Shown here: in pieces, positions 17,201 through 25,196 of the stretch | Layout of the letters: each line of letters begins with the position of its first letter | Numbering within the stretch: the stretch's first letter is position 1 | Assembly (NCBI GenBank): GCA_964610765.1 | Contig: CAZSWS010000033.1 | Coordinates: 1-29,077 of the forward strand | Direction: 5' to 3' | Source of the DNA: CAZSWS01 sp964610765 | GTDB lineage: Bacteria; Bacteroidota; Bacteroidia; Bacteroidales; Tannerellaceae | Length of the DNA stretch: 29,077 bases | Notes under the pieces: generated by a model | What the model saw: only the letters and a program-made list of their open reading frames with translations | What the model was told of the DNA's origin: nothing | The model's database searches: none | Made by a program: the position numbers and the translations under genes

Positions 17201-18238
17201 TTATCTGGATACTCTGCCGGAACCATCGCCTTTTAGGAGGTTTTCAACTTCAGCAACACTTACTAAGTTGAAATCTCCGTAAACTGTATGCTTCAAGCAG
17301 GAGGCAGCTACAGCAAATTCTAATGCCTTTTGATTGTCTTCGGGATAGGTGATAAGTCCGTAGATAAGACCACCCATAAAGGAGTCGCCACCACCTACGC
17401 GGTCAACAATATGTGTAATGTCGTAGCGTTTCGATTGATAAAGCTTGTCGGCATATAACACACCACCCCACGTATTGTGATTTGCATTGACTGATCCGCG
17501 CAACGTAATAATAACTTTTTTAGCCCGAGGGAAGCGTTTCATTAATTGGGTACATACCGATTCAAACTCAGCAGCATTCACTTCACCTCCGGTATCCGTC
17601 ACGTCAAATCCTTCCGGTTGAATGCCAAACACCTTTTCGGCATCTTCCTCATTTCCTAATATCACATCGCATCCTTCGGTGAGGATAGGCATCACTTCAG
17701 AAGCTGTTTTCCCATATTTCCAGAGGTTTTTGCGGTAGTTAAGGTCGGTAGAAACCGTAATGCCCATTTTGTTTGCTATTTGAATAGCTTCGAGACAGGC
17801 ATCGGCTGCTCCTTGTGAAATGGCTGGTGTAATGCCGGTCCAATGGAACCATTGTGCGTCTTTAAAGACTTTTTCCCAGTCGATCATGCCCGGTTTAATT
17901 TCAGCAATGGCCGAATGTGCCCGGTCGTATACTACTTTAGATGCCCGAGCTACGGCTCCTGTTTCCAGAAAGTATATGCCCACCCGTTCACCTCCACGGA
18001 CAATCTGTTCTGTGCCTACCTGATATTTTCTGAGTTCAGAGATACACCAGTTAGCGATATCATTTTCAGGCAATCTGGTAACAAAGTCAACCGGTATTCC
18101 ATAATTGGCTAATGACACAGCCACGTTTGCTTCCCCCCCTCCAAATGTAGCGTTGAGGTTCGTAGATTGTATAAATCTTTGATATCCAGGAGTTGCTAGT
18201 CGCAGCATGATTTCTCCAAAGGAAACAACTTTCTTCAT
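17201..18238 (-). CDS. kdgK: 2-keto-3-deoxygluconate kinase (PfkB family)
   Basis: A 345-residue PfkB/ribokinase-family sugar kinase. It has the N-terminal GGGEANVAVSLANYG (33-47), the DLNYRKNLW segment typical of KDG kinases (165-173), and the C-terminal signature DRVGGGDSFMGGLIYGL with catalytic base Asp-285. It phosphorylates KDG to KDPG in the cytoplasm. The KDPG aldolase expected next in the pathway is not in this window. Nine bases separate it from the upstream DUF4861 gene. Confidence 0.92.
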   Translation of the reverse strand: MKKVVSFGEIMLRLATPGYQRFIQSTNLNATFGGGEANVAVSLANYGIPVDFVTRLPENDIANWCISELRKYQVGTEQIVRGGERVGIYFLETGAVARASKVVYDRAHSAIAEIKPGMIDWEKVFKDAQWFHWTGITPAISQGAADACLEAIQIANKMGITVSTDLNYRKNLWKYGKTASEVMPILTEGCDVILGNEEDAEKVFGIQPEGFDVTDTGGEVNAAEFESVCTQLMKRFPRAKKVIITLRGSVNANHNTWGGVLYADKLYQSKRYDITHIVDRVGGGDSFMGGLIYGLITYPEDNQKALEFAVAASCLKHTVYGDFNLVSVAEVENLLKGDGSGRVSR

Positions 18239-18247
18239 GATTTGTCT

Positions 18248-19414
18248 TTATTTTATTTTTATTTTCAGCGGGTTTTTCAACGCTTCCGAAAAGTTATTCA
18301 TATATAGTTCAAAGTCAGCAATTGTTTGGTAACCAAACTTATCCCATCCGAATCCGGTATAATAAGTGATGGGCTGATTGGGCGTATATGTGCTCACTCC
18401 TAGTACATGCTTGTAATTTGTTTTTCTCTTAGAAGTAGGATGAATATAGTCGTATGTGTTTGTTACAGACCGATCCATTCCTTCAGGAAAAAGTATGCTA
18501 ACAAATACATTGCCTGCTTTTTGGCTGTATTCATGATAGATGACATAGTTTTTCTCCTGATTGTGCTGATAGCCATCTTGTCCTGCTCGTAAGACAATCC
18601 CGGCAGCTACTTCCATGGGCTTATCTACTGTGTATGCTTGAATGACTTTTGTTAATTGTGTGCCGGCATCGATAGAAAATATCCGTTTTTCATGAACCTG
18701 CTTTCCGTTTATGTCTAGCGGAGCATAAGTCAATTCGAAGGTTGTCCGTAGCGGACCATTCTCCAAAAGTTGTTGTGTTACATAGTTGCTGTTTAAAACA
18801 AGTGAATCGTCAATATAAGGAGCCATAGCTCCGGCTCCCAACGTTTGTCCCACTTTGTAATCATCCAGCCCTTCGCCGTTGTCATTATGGTATGAACCTT
18901 TACCGGCTAAGTCTTTTTCATACCATTTGTCTATGATGAGCTCATTTGTGCGCTTATACCAAATATCTATGCCGTTGCTAGGTCCATCTATCGGTAGAAG
19001 TGCCGGACCATAAACCCGAAAAGCGACTCGGTCGTTTTCCCAGGCAAAGTCATCTTTTCGCTCACTGATGTAGCGACCATATGTTTTAGTGGGGTATGCT
19101 TTCGTATCTGATGCAGCAATGATCTGATACTTTTTGCTTTCTGCCTCTTTTGTTCCGGAAGGAAACACTAGCAGCCCATCATAAGTTGCCTGTGAAGTAA
19201 CCGCTGTTTTTGTGTCATCAAGCACTCGGTAGGTTTGTCCATCAGCGAGTGGTAAGAGCTTCTGTAAGGTTGATAAATCAATTTCTGCCAACTCCTCACT
19301 CCGGTCAAAAGGCAATGGGTTGGTGATGGTAATCCGTACTGCTTTTCGGGGTGCACAGCCGATTAGCAGTAGGGATAGTAAACTTATGAAAAGGAAATAT
19401 CCCGTTTTTCTCAT
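18248..19414 (-). CDS. DUF4861 family lipoprotein
   Basis: A 388-residue lipoprotein with lipobox LIGC (Cys-20), so exported and lipid-anchored. The family pattern begins ITITNPLPFDRSEELAEIDLS, followed by a beta-rich body with GPALLPIDGPSNGIDIWYKR, YHNDNGEGLDDYKVGQTLGAGAMAPY and a C-terminal TYYTGFGWDKFGYQTIADFELYM. DUF4861 proteins occur in Bacteroidetes near uronate and pectin enzymes; I know of no assured activity. It lies between the cytoplasmic genes kduI (15 bp) and kdgK (9 bp), so it is clearly part of the operon. It may act on unsaturated uronate oligosaccharides or sugars in the periplasm before import, but this is inference. Confidence 0.82.
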   Translation of the reverse strand: MRKTGYFLFISLLSLLLIGCAPRKAVRITITNPLPFDRSEELAEIDLSTLQKLLPLADGQTYRVLDDTKTAVTSQATYDGLLVFPSGTKEAESKKYQIIAASDTKAYPTKTYGRYISERKDDFAWENDRVAFRVYGPALLPIDGPSNGIDIWYKRTNELIIDKWYEKDLAGKGSYHNDNGEGLDDYKVGQTLGAGAMAPYIDDSLVLNSNYVTQQLLENGPLRTTFELTYAPLDINGKQVHEKRIFSIDAGTQLTKVIQAYTVDKPMEVAAGIVLRAGQDGYQHNQEKNYVIYHEYSQKAGNVFVSILFPEGMDRSVTNTYDYIHPTSKRKTNYKHVLGVSTYTPNQPITYYTGFGWDKFGYQTIADFELYMNNFSEALKNPLKIKIK

Positions 19415-19429
19415 TGGTTAGTTTGGGTT

Positions 19430-20278
19430 TTAGCGTAGTTCGTTTGCGGGGAAAGTATCCATATCGTTATAGTCTAGGTTTTCTCCGCACATAGCCCATA
19501 TAAAGGTGTAGTTGCTGGTCCCTGCAGCAGAGTGGATAGACCACGAAGGAGAAATAACGGCTTGCTCATTATCCATAAATATATGACGCGTCTCTTGGGG
19601 TTCGCCCATGAAGTGACAAACAGACTGTCCTTCGGGTACTTTAAAGTAAAAATAAGCTTCCATTCGGCGCGAATGGGTATGTGGAGGCATGGTGTTCCAC
19701 ACACTTCCGGGATGTATTTCAGTAAGTCCCATTTGTAACTGACAGCAGGGGACAATTTCACTGAGGATGAGCTGGTTTAGTCTTCGCTCGTTGGATAGTT
19801 CCTTAACACCCAGTTCTTTTGAACGTCTCATCTGCTCATTAATCTTAACGGTAGGATATTCTTTATGAGCCGGCGATGAAGCAAAGTAGAACTTAGCCGG
19901 TTTTGTCGGGTCTGTACTTACGAAAGCTACTTCTTTAGAGCCTCTGCCAATATATACCGCATCTTTATACGCAAGGTCAAAAGTTAAGCCATCTACAACG
20001 ACTGAACCTTCGTTCTCGATACAAATAACCCCTAATTCTCTTCGTTCGCAAAAATATTCAGAACGAATAAGATCGACCGTTTCAAGCTTCAAGGGGGTAT
20101 CACCGGGCATGGCACCGCCAAAGATGAGGCGGTCATTATGGGTGTAAGTCATGTTGACCGAGTCGAGTTCGAAAATTTTCTCTACTAAAAACTCTTTTCT
20201 TAACTGTGTAGTATCATAGTTTTTCACATCGTTTGGGTGTGTCCCCCAACGCTCTTCAATCTGTGTCTTCATATACAT
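19430..20278 (-). CDS. kduI: 5-keto-4-deoxyuronate isomerase KduI
   Basis: A 282-residue cupin isomerase that converts 5-keto-4-deoxyuronate (DKI), the spontaneous product of unsaturated uronates, to DKII. The zinc ligands are recognisable: His-200 and His-202 in MPPHTHSRRMEAYFYF, Glu-207, and His-249 in SPSWSIHSAAGTSNYTFIWAMCGEN. The start is Met-1 (20278) or Met-3 (20272); there is no SD sequence to decide. It is the first gene of the - strand operon kduI-DUF4861-kdgK-kduD-exuT, with an exact -7 box about 50 bp upstream. Confidence 0.95.
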   Translation of the reverse strand: MYMKTQIEERWGTHPNDVKNYDTTQLRKEFLVEKIFELDSVNMTYTHNDRLIFGGAMPGDTPLKLETVDLIRSEYFCERRELGVICIENEGSVVVDGLTFDLAYKDAVYIGRGSKEVAFVSTDPTKPAKFYFASSPAHKEYPTVKINEQMRRSKELGVKELSNERRLNQLILSEIVPCCQLQMGLTEIHPGSVWNTMPPHTHSRRMEAYFYFKVPEGQSVCHFMGEPQETRHIFMDNEQAVISPSWSIHSAAGTSNYTFIWAMCGENLDYNDMDTFPANELR

Positions 20279-20324
20279 ATACTCTTATTGAATATGTTAT
20301 TTAATGTTTGGATTTTCTAGTTTT

Positions 20325-20332
20325 CAAAGGTA
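20325..20332 (-). promoter_or_regulatory. kduI operon promoter -7 box
   Basis: On the - strand the sequence reads TACCTTTG, an exact TAnnTTTG match. It places the start near 20318, about 40 nt before kduI. No TTTG is found at the -33 distance, which would fit an activator-dependent promoter. A small dyad gtgtgcgtacac at 20359-20370 lies just upstream, at roughly -41 to -52. Confidence 0.55.
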
Positions 20333-20460
20333 CGTATTTTGTCTTGATATAATGCCATGTGTGCGTACACTTTTTGGAAAAGCATGCTATTTTATGGTTT
20401 TGTCTTTTATTTTTTTACGATTAATTTTGTTTTTTGAGAGGTAGTGTAAAGCTTCTTTTG

Positions 20461-20468
20461 TACATTTG
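20461..20468 (+). promoter_or_regulatory. putative promoter -7 box of a short intergenic transcription unit
   Basis: TACATTTG matches TAnnTTTG exactly. TTTG occurs upstream at 20433-20436, a wider spacing (24 bp) than usual. Transcription would begin near 20475 and run about 320 nt to the hairpin at 20752-20798. Confidence 0.45.
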
Positions 20469-20473
20469 TGTTA

Positions 20474-20798
20474 ATGAAAAAAAGGATATGTGAAATGAAA
20501 CAATATATCAAAAAAATACCCGCATTAAATGTTCGTTTTAGGTCTAAGGATATGGGCTGTGTTGAAGTGTCTTTCTCTCCTTAGGTGGATTAAACCGATG
20601 GCTTTTATTGTTCCGGATGCATGAAAGCTTGGTGAATATTTGTCCGGATTGTTTGCTTTTGTTCATGAGCGGTCAAGTGAATTTCCTTCCGCTATGCTAT
20701 ATCGGCGACGAAAAATATGATACCTTACATGCAGTCGTCAAACAAATAACCAGGGGTTGCAGCTACCATCAAATGTAGCTGTAACCCCTAAGTTTTTT
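20474..20798 (+). ncRNA. candidate small RNA or decayed gene between kduI and rhaB
   Basis: This segment lies between a -7 box and a strong terminator but has no long reading frame. The only start-proximal frame is 36 codons (20474-20584, MKKRICEMKQYIKKIPALNV...), or 29 codons from the ATG at 20495, and ends at TAG. Other short open stretches in different frames follow before the terminator. It could be a small RNA, an mRNA for a very small protein, or the remnant of a frameshifted gene. I do not recognise the peptide. The rest of the 954-bp gap (20279-21232) holds the kdu promoter, a nested inverted repeat (20836-20917) and the rha promoter region. Confidence 0.35.
20752..20798 (+). terminator. 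strong intrinsic terminator in the kdu-rha intergenic region
   Basis: A 15-bp stem with one G-U pair, aggggttgcagctac (20752-20766) / gtagctgtaacccct (20775-20789), an 8-nt loop, and six Ts at 20793-20798. There is no long coding region immediately upstream for it to serve. Confidence 0.75.
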
Positions 20799-20835
20799 AG
20801 TGAAAAAGCCCCTTTTTCCCCCTAAATTCAATACT

Positions 20836-20917
20836 GTCATTTTCAAAAAAGACTATATTGACTTTGTAAAAAGGCTATAGAGTTTTACTAAAAAGGGTAT
20901 AGCCTTTTTAAAATGAC
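20836..20917. repeat. nested inverted repeat upstream of the rha operon
   Basis: Outer arms gtcatttt (20836-20843) / aaaatgac (20910-20917) enclose perfect 13-bp inner arms taaaaaggctata (20867-20879) / tatagccttttta (20898-20910). The 18-nt centre itself contains ttttactaaaa. A T-run follows at about 20920. It could be a second terminator, a cruciform-type protein site, or a remnant of a mobile element. No gene abuts it. Confidence 0.6.
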
Positions 20918-21183
20918 CCTTTTTTCAATCTTTTTCGCCTGTTTTTCTTCATTTTTTAGAAAACCTATGTTTTTCATTTGTTTTCAAAGGTTAATCTTGC
21001 ATAAATATATATAAGAAGTCGAGCTTGTTTTTCTTTTATCAGTACTATTTTTCTGTTTTCCTGTTATATAATATAGGTGGAAAAATGTGTTTTTTAGATA
21101 TATGACAGAGCGATTGTTTTTGATTGTGCCAGAAAACAAAGTGATTAAATCATAATCAAAAGAACACATACCATTAGATTTCA

Positions 21184-21191
21184 TACTTTTA
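21184..21191 (+). promoter_or_regulatory. possible rhaB promoter -7-like box
   Basis: TACTTTTA differs from TAnnTTTG only at the last base and lies 41 bp before rhaB. No -33 TTTG is present at the usual distance, as expected for an activated promoter. Just upstream are two dyads that could hold regulators: gattaAATCAtaatc (21143-21157) and ttgtttt (21114-21120) / aaaacaa (21133-21139). Confidence 0.35.
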
Positions 21192-21232
21192 CAGTGTCAA
21201 TAGAAATATAACCTAAACTAACCATACTAATT

Positions 21233-22705
21233 ATGTCTAATATATATAATTTCTTTGCCTTCGACCTTGGGGCTACAAGCGGACGTTCCATCATAGCTAC
21301 CTTAGATGATGAAGGTTTGAAGCTAAAAGAAAATACCCGGTTTCCTAATAAAATAATTCGTGTTTTTGATCGGTATTATTGGGATATTTATGCTTTGTAT
21401 CAATCGCTTTTGGAAGGATTGATAGCTGCTAAAGATATTAAATTGGACTCCATTGGTATTGATACTTGGGGTGTTGACTTTGCTTATATTGGCAAAGACG
21501 GGTCAATACTTTCTCAGCCTCGTTCATATAGAGACCCTTATACTAATGGGATGCCAGAGTCATATTTTGAAAAGGTATCCAGAAAAGAAGTATACGACTT
21601 GACGGGTATTCAGATTATGAATTTCAACAGTCTTTTCCAATTGTATGCTTCCGAAAAAGAGCAGTCAGCTGCATTTCAGTCAGCTGAAAATCTGCTGTTT
21701 ATGCCGGACGCTCTTTCCTATATGTTGACAGGTAAAGCCGTATGTGAATATACGATTGCTTCGACTTCCCAGTTGTTGAATCCCCGAACGAAAGCATTCG
21801 AGCCAAAGCTTTTTGAAGCGATGGGATTGAGTGAGAAGTTGATGCATCCGCTGGTGATGCCGGGTACTGTCATCGGAAACGTGCTTGAGCCTATCGCTAA
21901 AGAATGTAACATTGCGTCTGTGCCGGTTGTGGCAGTAGCCGGACATGATACAGCTTCGGCAGTAGCTGCTGTTCCGGCTGAAAATGAGCGATTTGCTTAT
22001 TTGAGTTCAGGAACTTGGTCGTTGATGGGGATTGAGGTAGAAAGGCCTATTATTAATGAAGAAACCTTCCAAATGAATTATACCAATGAGGGAGGAGTGG
22101 ATGGAACAACTCGTTTTTTGAAGAATATAACGGGCATGTGGCTTCTGGAACAATGTCGAAAAGAATGGACTTTGAATGATAAAGAGTATACGTATCCGGA
22201 AATCGTAGCCATGTCAGAATCGGTTGAGAATTTCAAACAATTGATTGATCCGGACGATCCGACCTTTGCCAATCCGGACAGTATGCTAGAGGCTATTGCA
22301 GCCTATTGCGTACGTACCAACCAAGCACCTCCGGCGACAGACGCTGAATATGTGAGATGTATATTTGACAGTTTGGCATTGAAGTATAAAAGTGTGTTGA
22401 ATGCACTTCAAAAAGTAGCACCATTTAAAATAGATTGTCTGCATGTGATAGGCGGAGGGTCTAAAAATCAGTTGTTGAATCAGGCAACAGCCAACTCTAT
22501 AGGTATTCCGGTGATTGCCGGTCCTTCTGAAGCTACAGCAATAGGAAACGTTATGCTGCAAGCTAAAGGGTTGGGTATTGTAAATTCATTGCAAGAGATT
22601 CGTGCAATTATTCGTAAATCAGTAACCCCCGAAACGTATCTTCCACAAGATACGGCTCGTTGGGAAAAAGCATATCAAAAATTTAAAGAAATATTAAAAC
22701 ACTAA
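21233..22705 (+). CDS. rhaB: L-rhamnulokinase
   Basis: A 490-residue FGGY-family kinase that phosphorylates L-rhamnulose to rhamnulose-1-phosphate (called rhaK in some Bacteroides work). Motifs are FAFDLGATSGRSI (8-20, phosphate-binding), IDTWGVDFAYIG, AGHDTASAVAAVPA, YLSSGTWSLMGIE, NITGMWLLEQCRKEW and the C-terminal VIGGGSKNQLLNQATANSIGIPV followed by GPSEATAIGNVMLQA. It is first in the rhamnose cluster; rhaA begins 14 bp after its stop. There is no SD sequence before the ATG. Confidence 0.95.
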   Translation: MSNIYNFFAFDLGATSGRSIIATLDDEGLKLKENTRFPNKIIRVFDRYYWDIYALYQSLLEGLIAAKDIKLDSIGIDTWGVDFAYIGKDGSILSQPRSYRDPYTNGMPESYFEKVSRKEVYDLTGIQIMNFNSLFQLYASEKEQSAAFQSAENLLFMPDALSYMLTGKAVCEYTIASTSQLLNPRTKAFEPKLFEAMGLSEKLMHPLVMPGTVIGNVLEPIAKECNIASVPVVAVAGHDTASAVAAVPAENERFAYLSSGTWSLMGIEVERPIINEETFQMNYTNEGGVDGTTRFLKNITGMWLLEQCRKEWTLNDKEYTYPEIVAMSESVENFKQLIDPDDPTFANPDSMLEAIAAYCVRTNQAPPATDAEYVRCIFDSLALKYKSVLNALQKVAPFKIDCLHVIGGGSKNQLLNQATANSIGIPVIAGPSEATAIGNVMLQAKGLGIVNSLQEIRAIIRKSVTPETYLPQDTARWEKAYQKFKEILKH

Positions 22706-22719
22706 ACTAAGAAGAGACC

Positions 22720-23979
22720 ATGAAGAAGAATCAATTAGTAGAAAAATCGTATGAGATAGCTAAAGAACGTTATGCAGCCATAGGCGTGAATGTGGAGGAT
22801 GCAATTGCTCAACTAGAAAAGTTGGCTATTTCTATTCAATGCTGGCAAGCAGATGACGTGACCGGCTTTGAAAACTTAAAGAATTTAGGTGGTGGCGGTA
22901 TTCAAGCTACCGGAAACTATCCCGGAAAAGCACGTAATGTAGATGAACTTCGTTCAGATATTGAAAAAGTATTAACCCTTGTAGCCGGTAAGAAACACCG
23001 TTTGAGTCTGCATGCAATTTATGGCGACTTCAAAGATAAGGTAGTAGATCGTGACGAAATAGAACCGGAACACTTTGCAAGTTGGATGGAGTGGGGTAAG
23101 GAGAAAGGAGTAAAGCTGGACTTTAACTCCACATCTTTCGGACATCCTAAGAGTGGCGATTTGTCATTGGCTAATCCGGACAAATCCATTCGTGATTTCT
23201 GGATTGAACATACAAAACGTTGTCGTAAAATTTCTGAGGAAATGGGGATTTATCAAAATGATCCTTGTATCATGAATATATGGGTGCATGACGGAATGAA
23301 AGACATCACGGTCAATAAGTATTTGTATCGTCAGCTTCTAGAGCAATCACTCGATGAGATTTTTGCAATAGACTATAAAAACATGAAAGACTGTATCGAG
23401 TCTAAATTGTTTGGTATTGCACTTGAAAGCTTTACAGCGGGTTCGCATGATTTCTATTTAGGTTATGGTGCGAAGAAACAAAAAATGGTCACTTTAGATA
23501 CCGGACACTTCCATTTGTCTGAAAGTGTGGCTGATAAGATTTCTTCTTTGCTGCTGTTTACACCTGAAATTATGTTGCACGTAAGTCGCCCGATACGTTG
23601 GGATTCAGACCATGTGGTACTATTGACTGATGAAATACTAGACTTGACGAAAGAGATTGTACGTGCAGATGCCATGAGCAAAGTGAATGTTGGTCTGGAC
23701 TTCTTTGATGCTTCTATCAATCGGATTGGTGCTTATGCTATAGGTATACGTGCTACCCAGAAAGCATTTTTACAAGCGCTTCTTGAGCCACTAGTAAAAC
23801 TGCGTGAATATGAAGCAAACGAGCAATATTTTGAAAGACTGGCATTGTTAGAAGAAGCTAAAGTTCTTCCTTGGAATGCTGTATGGGATTATTTCTGCTT
23901 GAAGAACGATGTGGCTATAGGTACAGACTATATCGCTGAAGTTCAGCAGTACGAGAAAGACGTTACTTCAAAAAGATAA
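22720..23979 (+). CDS. rhaA: L-rhamnose isomerase
   Basis: A 419-residue metal-dependent isomerase interconverting L-rhamnose and L-rhamnulose (called rhaI in some Bacteroides work). The full metal/substrate set is visible: Glu in LESFTAGSHDFYLGY, Asp and His in TLDTGHFHLSE, His and two Asp in LHVSRPIRWDSDHVV, and Asp in VGLDFFDASINRIGA. The early GGGGIQATGNYPG motif is also typical. Length matches E. coli RhaA. It is followed by an intrinsic terminator rather than running directly into rhaT. Confidence 0.97.
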   Translation: MKKNQLVEKSYEIAKERYAAIGVNVEDAIAQLEKLAISIQCWQADDVTGFENLKNLGGGGIQATGNYPGKARNVDELRSDIEKVLTLVAGKKHRLSLHAIYGDFKDKVVDRDEIEPEHFASWMEWGKEKGVKLDFNSTSFGHPKSGDLSLANPDKSIRDFWIEHTKRCRKISEEMGIYQNDPCIMNIWVHDGMKDITVNKYLYRQLLEQSLDEIFAIDYKNMKDCIESKLFGIALESFTAGSHDFYLGYGAKKQKMVTLDTGHFHLSESVADKISSLLLFTPEIMLHVSRPIRWDSDHVVLLTDEILDLTKEIVRADAMSKVNVGLDFFDASINRIGAYAIGIRATQKAFLQALLEPLVKLREYEANEQYFERLALLEEAKVLPWNAVWDYFCLKNDVAIGTDYIAEVQQYEKDVTSKR

Positions 23980-23988
23980 AATGGCGTT

Positions 23989-24049
23989 CAATCCTGCGAG
24001 GAGGTTGTTGCGGTCTTTGCTGTACACAAACATTCGCGGGATTGTTTTT
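23989..24049 (+). terminator. intrinsic terminator between rhaA and rhaT
   Basis: An 11-bp stem with one G-U pair, caatcctgcga (23989-23999) / tcgcgggattg (24034-24044), then TTTTT. The 34-nt loop is long. It divides the rha cluster into rhaBA and rhaTD. Confidence 0.7.
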
Positions 24050-24066
24050 ATATAAACAGAACAGTG

Positions 24067-24074
24067 TATCTTTG
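24067..24074 (+). promoter_or_regulatory. rhaT promoter -7 box
   Basis: TATCTTTG is an exact TAnnTTTG match, with TTG at 24042-24044 about 22 bp upstream as a weak -33. It lies just after the rhaA terminator and about 60 bp before the rhaT ATG, implying a separate rhaT-rhaD transcript. Confidence 0.6.
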
Positions 24075-24133
24075 TTTCGTCTAACTTGAGCGAGCAAAGC
24101 TTATACAATGATAAAAATAATAACCGTACAGTT

Positions 24134-25171
24134 ATGAATGTATTTATAGGCTTGATAATTATAGCCATAGGAAGCTTTGGGCAGTCCAGTTCATATGTTC
24201 CGATAAAGAAAATAAAAAAATGGTCTTGGGAGACTTTTTGGTTGACTCAAGGTTTTTTTGCTTGGCTCGTTTTCCCTATTTTAGGTGCGCTAATTGCTGT
24301 GCCTGAAGGAAGTTCTTTAGGGCAAATTATGATGGCAGGAGGTACAAGTGCTGCTTTTAAGGCCATTGGATTTGGTATTTTATGGGGGATTGGCGGACTG
24401 ACATTTGGACTGAGTATGCGCTATCTAGGTGTTGCATTAGGACAATCGCTAGCCTTAGGAACATGCTCAGCTTTTGGCACGTTGATTCCGGCACTTTTAG
24501 CCGGCGACAACCTCTTTGTCGGAAAAGGACTTGTGTTGCTTATTAGTGTGAGTATTGCTATTGCCGGTATTGCGGTGATAGGCTATGCCGGTGCTCTAAA
24601 GTCGCGAAACATGACCGACGAGGAAAAGAAAAAAGCGGTAAAAGACTTTGCATTGAAAAAAGGTTTGCTTATTGCTTTGCTAGCCGGTGTGATGAGTGCT
24701 TGCTTTAACTTAGGATTAGATGCCGGAACTCCCATTAAGGAAAAAGCATTGGAACTTGGTGCAAATGCATTGTTGGTTTTGAATCCTGTAGTCCTGTTGG
24801 TGACTATTGGTGGATTTATAACCAATGCTATATATTGTTTGTCACAGAATTTTAAGAACAAGACATTTTCAGACTATACCTCTTCGCCCTCGGGAATATG
24901 GGTGAATAACCTACTGTTTTGTGCTTTAGCAGGTTTGCTTTGGTACTCGCAGTTTTTTGGACTAGGAGTAGGGCAGTCATTCTTTGAACCGGGCAGTGTG
25001 ATGATGGCATTTTCATGGAGCATCCTGATGTCCTTAAATGTATTGTTCAGTAATTTCTGGGGCATTGTACTGAAAGAATGGAAAGGCGCCGGACAACAAT
25101 CTTTGATTGTACTGGTAATTGGTTTACTAATCTTAATTGTATCTATATTCTTTCCTCAATTCATGAACTAA
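24134..25171 (+). CDS. rhaT: L-rhamnose/proton symporter RhaT
   Basis: A 345-residue inner-membrane protein with about 10 predicted membrane segments, of the RhaT branch of the drug/metabolite transporter superfamily. The opening IGSFGQSSSYVPIKKIKKWSWETFWLTQG and GLTFGLSMRYLGVALGQSLALGTCSAFGTLIP are family-typical. I chose ATG 24134 because the protein then starts directly at the first membrane segment. The frame is open further up to a TTG at 24086, but that stretch is hydrophilic and close to the predicted start point. rhaD follows after 25 bp. Confidence 0.94.
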   Translation: MNVFIGLIIIAIGSFGQSSSYVPIKKIKKWSWETFWLTQGFFAWLVFPILGALIAVPEGSSLGQIMMAGGTSAAFKAIGFGILWGIGGLTFGLSMRYLGVALGQSLALGTCSAFGTLIPALLAGDNLFVGKGLVLLISVSIAIAGIAVIGYAGALKSRNMTDEEKKKAVKDFALKKGLLIALLAGVMSACFNLGLDAGTPIKEKALELGANALLVLNPVVLLVTIGGFITNAIYCLSQNFKNKTFSDYTSSPSGIWVNNLLFCALAGLLWYSQFFGLGVGQSFFEPGSVMMAFSWSILMSLNVLFSNFWGIVLKEWKGAGQQSLIVLVIGLLILIVSIFFPQFMN

Positions 25172-25196
25172 AAAGACTTTTAAAATAAATAATGTA

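Noticed and set aside
20984..21184. 66-codon - strand open frame upstream of rhaB
   Set aside because: It sits in AT-rich intergenic DNA, has low-complexity composition, no promoter box, and overlaps the rha promoter region.
24086..24133. Upstream TTG start for rhaT
   Set aside because: The added 16 residues are hydrophilic, the TTG lies almost at the predicted transcription start, and the ATG at 24134 begins exactly at the first membrane segment.
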